Shown one piece after another: positions 5,243 through 5,795 of a stretch of DNA of 5,795 bases (positions within the stretch are counted from its first letter, which is position 1; each line of letters begins with the position of its first letter). The notes beneath the pieces are model-generated. The model did no database searches and was not told where the DNA came from. It saw only the letters and a list, made by a program, of their open reading frames with translations. A program made the translations under genes and the position numbers. The DNA is from Kiloniellales bacterium (GTDB lineage: Bacteria > Pseudomonadota > Alphaproteobacteria > Kiloniellales > JAKSDN01), in assembly GCA_022360075.1 (NCBI GenBank), contig JAKSDN010000562.1, forward strand, positions 1-5,795, in the 5' to 3' direction.

Positions 5243-5795
5243 ATGGTCCGGGTGATCCAGGCGTTGGCGGGCGGCGCGCAGGGCGGGGCGGAGATGCATT
5301 TCCGTCGGCTTTGCGTGGCGCTGCACAGAGCCGGCGTCGAGCAACAGGTCATCACGCGGCCGCACCCGGCGGCGCTGGACGAGCTGCGCGCCGGTGGCCT
5401 GGCGCCGGTCACGGCGCCCTTTGGCGGTCCGTTCGACTTCAAGACCGGGCGGACCTTCCGCCGGCTGATCGAGTCCTTCCGCCCGGACATCGTGCTCAGC
5501 TATATGAGCCGGGCGAGCGCCATGGTGCCGCCGGGCGACTTCGTGCACATCGCGCGGCTTGGCGGCTACTACGACCTCAAGTACTACCGCCGCTGCGATC
5601 ACCTGGTCGGCATCACGCCCGACATCGTCGCGCACTGCGTCGCGGGGGGGTGGACGCGCGAGCGGGCCCACGTGATCCCGAACTACGTCGAGGATCGCCA
5701 CGCCCCGCCTTTCGATCGCGCGGCCCTGGACACGCCGGACGACGCGCCGTTGCTGTTCACGTTGGGCCGCCTGCACAGGAACAAGGCCTTCGACA
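5243..5795 (+). CDS. Glycosyltransferase, GT4-like (GT-B fold), 3' end cut by window
   Basis: The open frame runs from ATG 5243 to the window end, 184 codons without a stop, about half of a typical GT4 enzyme. The N-terminus VRVIQALAGGAQGGAEMHF (2-20) shows the beta strand and glycine-rich loop of GT-B glycosyltransferases. PDIVLSYMSRA (81-91) and HLVGITPDIVAHCV (120-133) fit the rest of the N-terminal domain. VIPNYVE (144-150) and LLFTLGRLHRNKAFD (170-184) mark the linker and the start of the nucleotide-sugar binding C-terminal domain. The protein would transfer a sugar from an activated donor, perhaps in surface polysaccharide synthesis; donor and acceptor cannot be told. The start is supported by the family N-terminus and by the absence of in-frame ATG or GTG just upstream; the ribosome site is weak (GGAAG, 5236-5240). 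A 49-base gap separates it from cysH. It has no evident link to sulfur metabolism. Confidence 0.87.
   Translation, partial: MVRVIQALAGGAQGGAEMHFRRLCVALHRAGVEQQVITRPHPAALDELRAGGLAPVTAPFGGPFDFKTGRTFRRLIESFRPDIVLSYMSRASAMVPPGDFVHIARLGGYYDLKYYRRCDHLVGITPDIVAHCVAGGWTRERAHVIPNYVEDRHAPPFDRAALDTPDDAPLLFTLGRLHRNKAFD

Noticed and set aside
4988..5776. 262-codon minus-strand open frame covering the cysH end and the glycosyltransferase
   Set aside because: The + strand frame from 5243 has clear glycosyltransferase motifs. The minus translation is low-complexity and rich in Arg, Ala and Gly.

Overview
The window comes from a GC-rich bacterium, almost certainly an alphaproteobacterium. Two features point there: a SAM-II riboswitch, a class known mostly from Alphaproteobacteria, and a DUF2849 gene between cysG and cysI. 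Genus cannot be set from this sequence. All genes read on the + strand.

Layout. Bases 1-249 are a regulatory leader. It holds a sigma70-like promoter (17-45), a long inverted repeat over the -10 region (24-69), a SAM-II riboswitch (about 84-139), a downstream hairpin that shares bases with the riboswitch pseudoknot, and a 19-codon leader ORF (189-248). The leader ORF stops one base before the cysG start. Bases 250-4250 are a tight operon: cysG (siroheme synthase), a DUF2849 gene, cysI (siroheme/4Fe-4S sulfite reductase) and a DUF934 gene that overlaps the end of cysI. A 193-bp spacer (4251-4443) carries a palindromic repeat of the kind scattered in proteobacterial intergenic DNA. It is followed by cysH (Fe-S type adenylylsulfate reductase, 4444-5193). 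A family 4-type glycosyltransferase (5243 onward), unrelated in function, is cut by the window edge.

How the genes fit together. CysH makes sulfite from activated sulfate. CysI reduces sulfite to sulfide, and CysG supplies the siroheme that CysI needs. The two DUF proteins are conserved companions of this reductase with no established activity. SAM is a distal product of the sulfide made here, so a SAM-sensing RNA ahead of cysG amounts to end-product feedback on assimilatory sulfate reduction. The sequence allows a complete switch model. Without SAM, a hairpin buries an anti-Shine-Dalgarno segment. With SAM, the pseudoknot takes one arm of that hairpin, which frees the anti-Shine-Dalgarno to pair with the only strong ribosome site. 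That site belongs to the leader ORF, and cysG would follow by translational coupling. The parts can be read directly from the bases; the mechanism is inference.

The enzymes themselves look ordinary and intact. The least described parts are the regulatory leader and the two DUF proteins.
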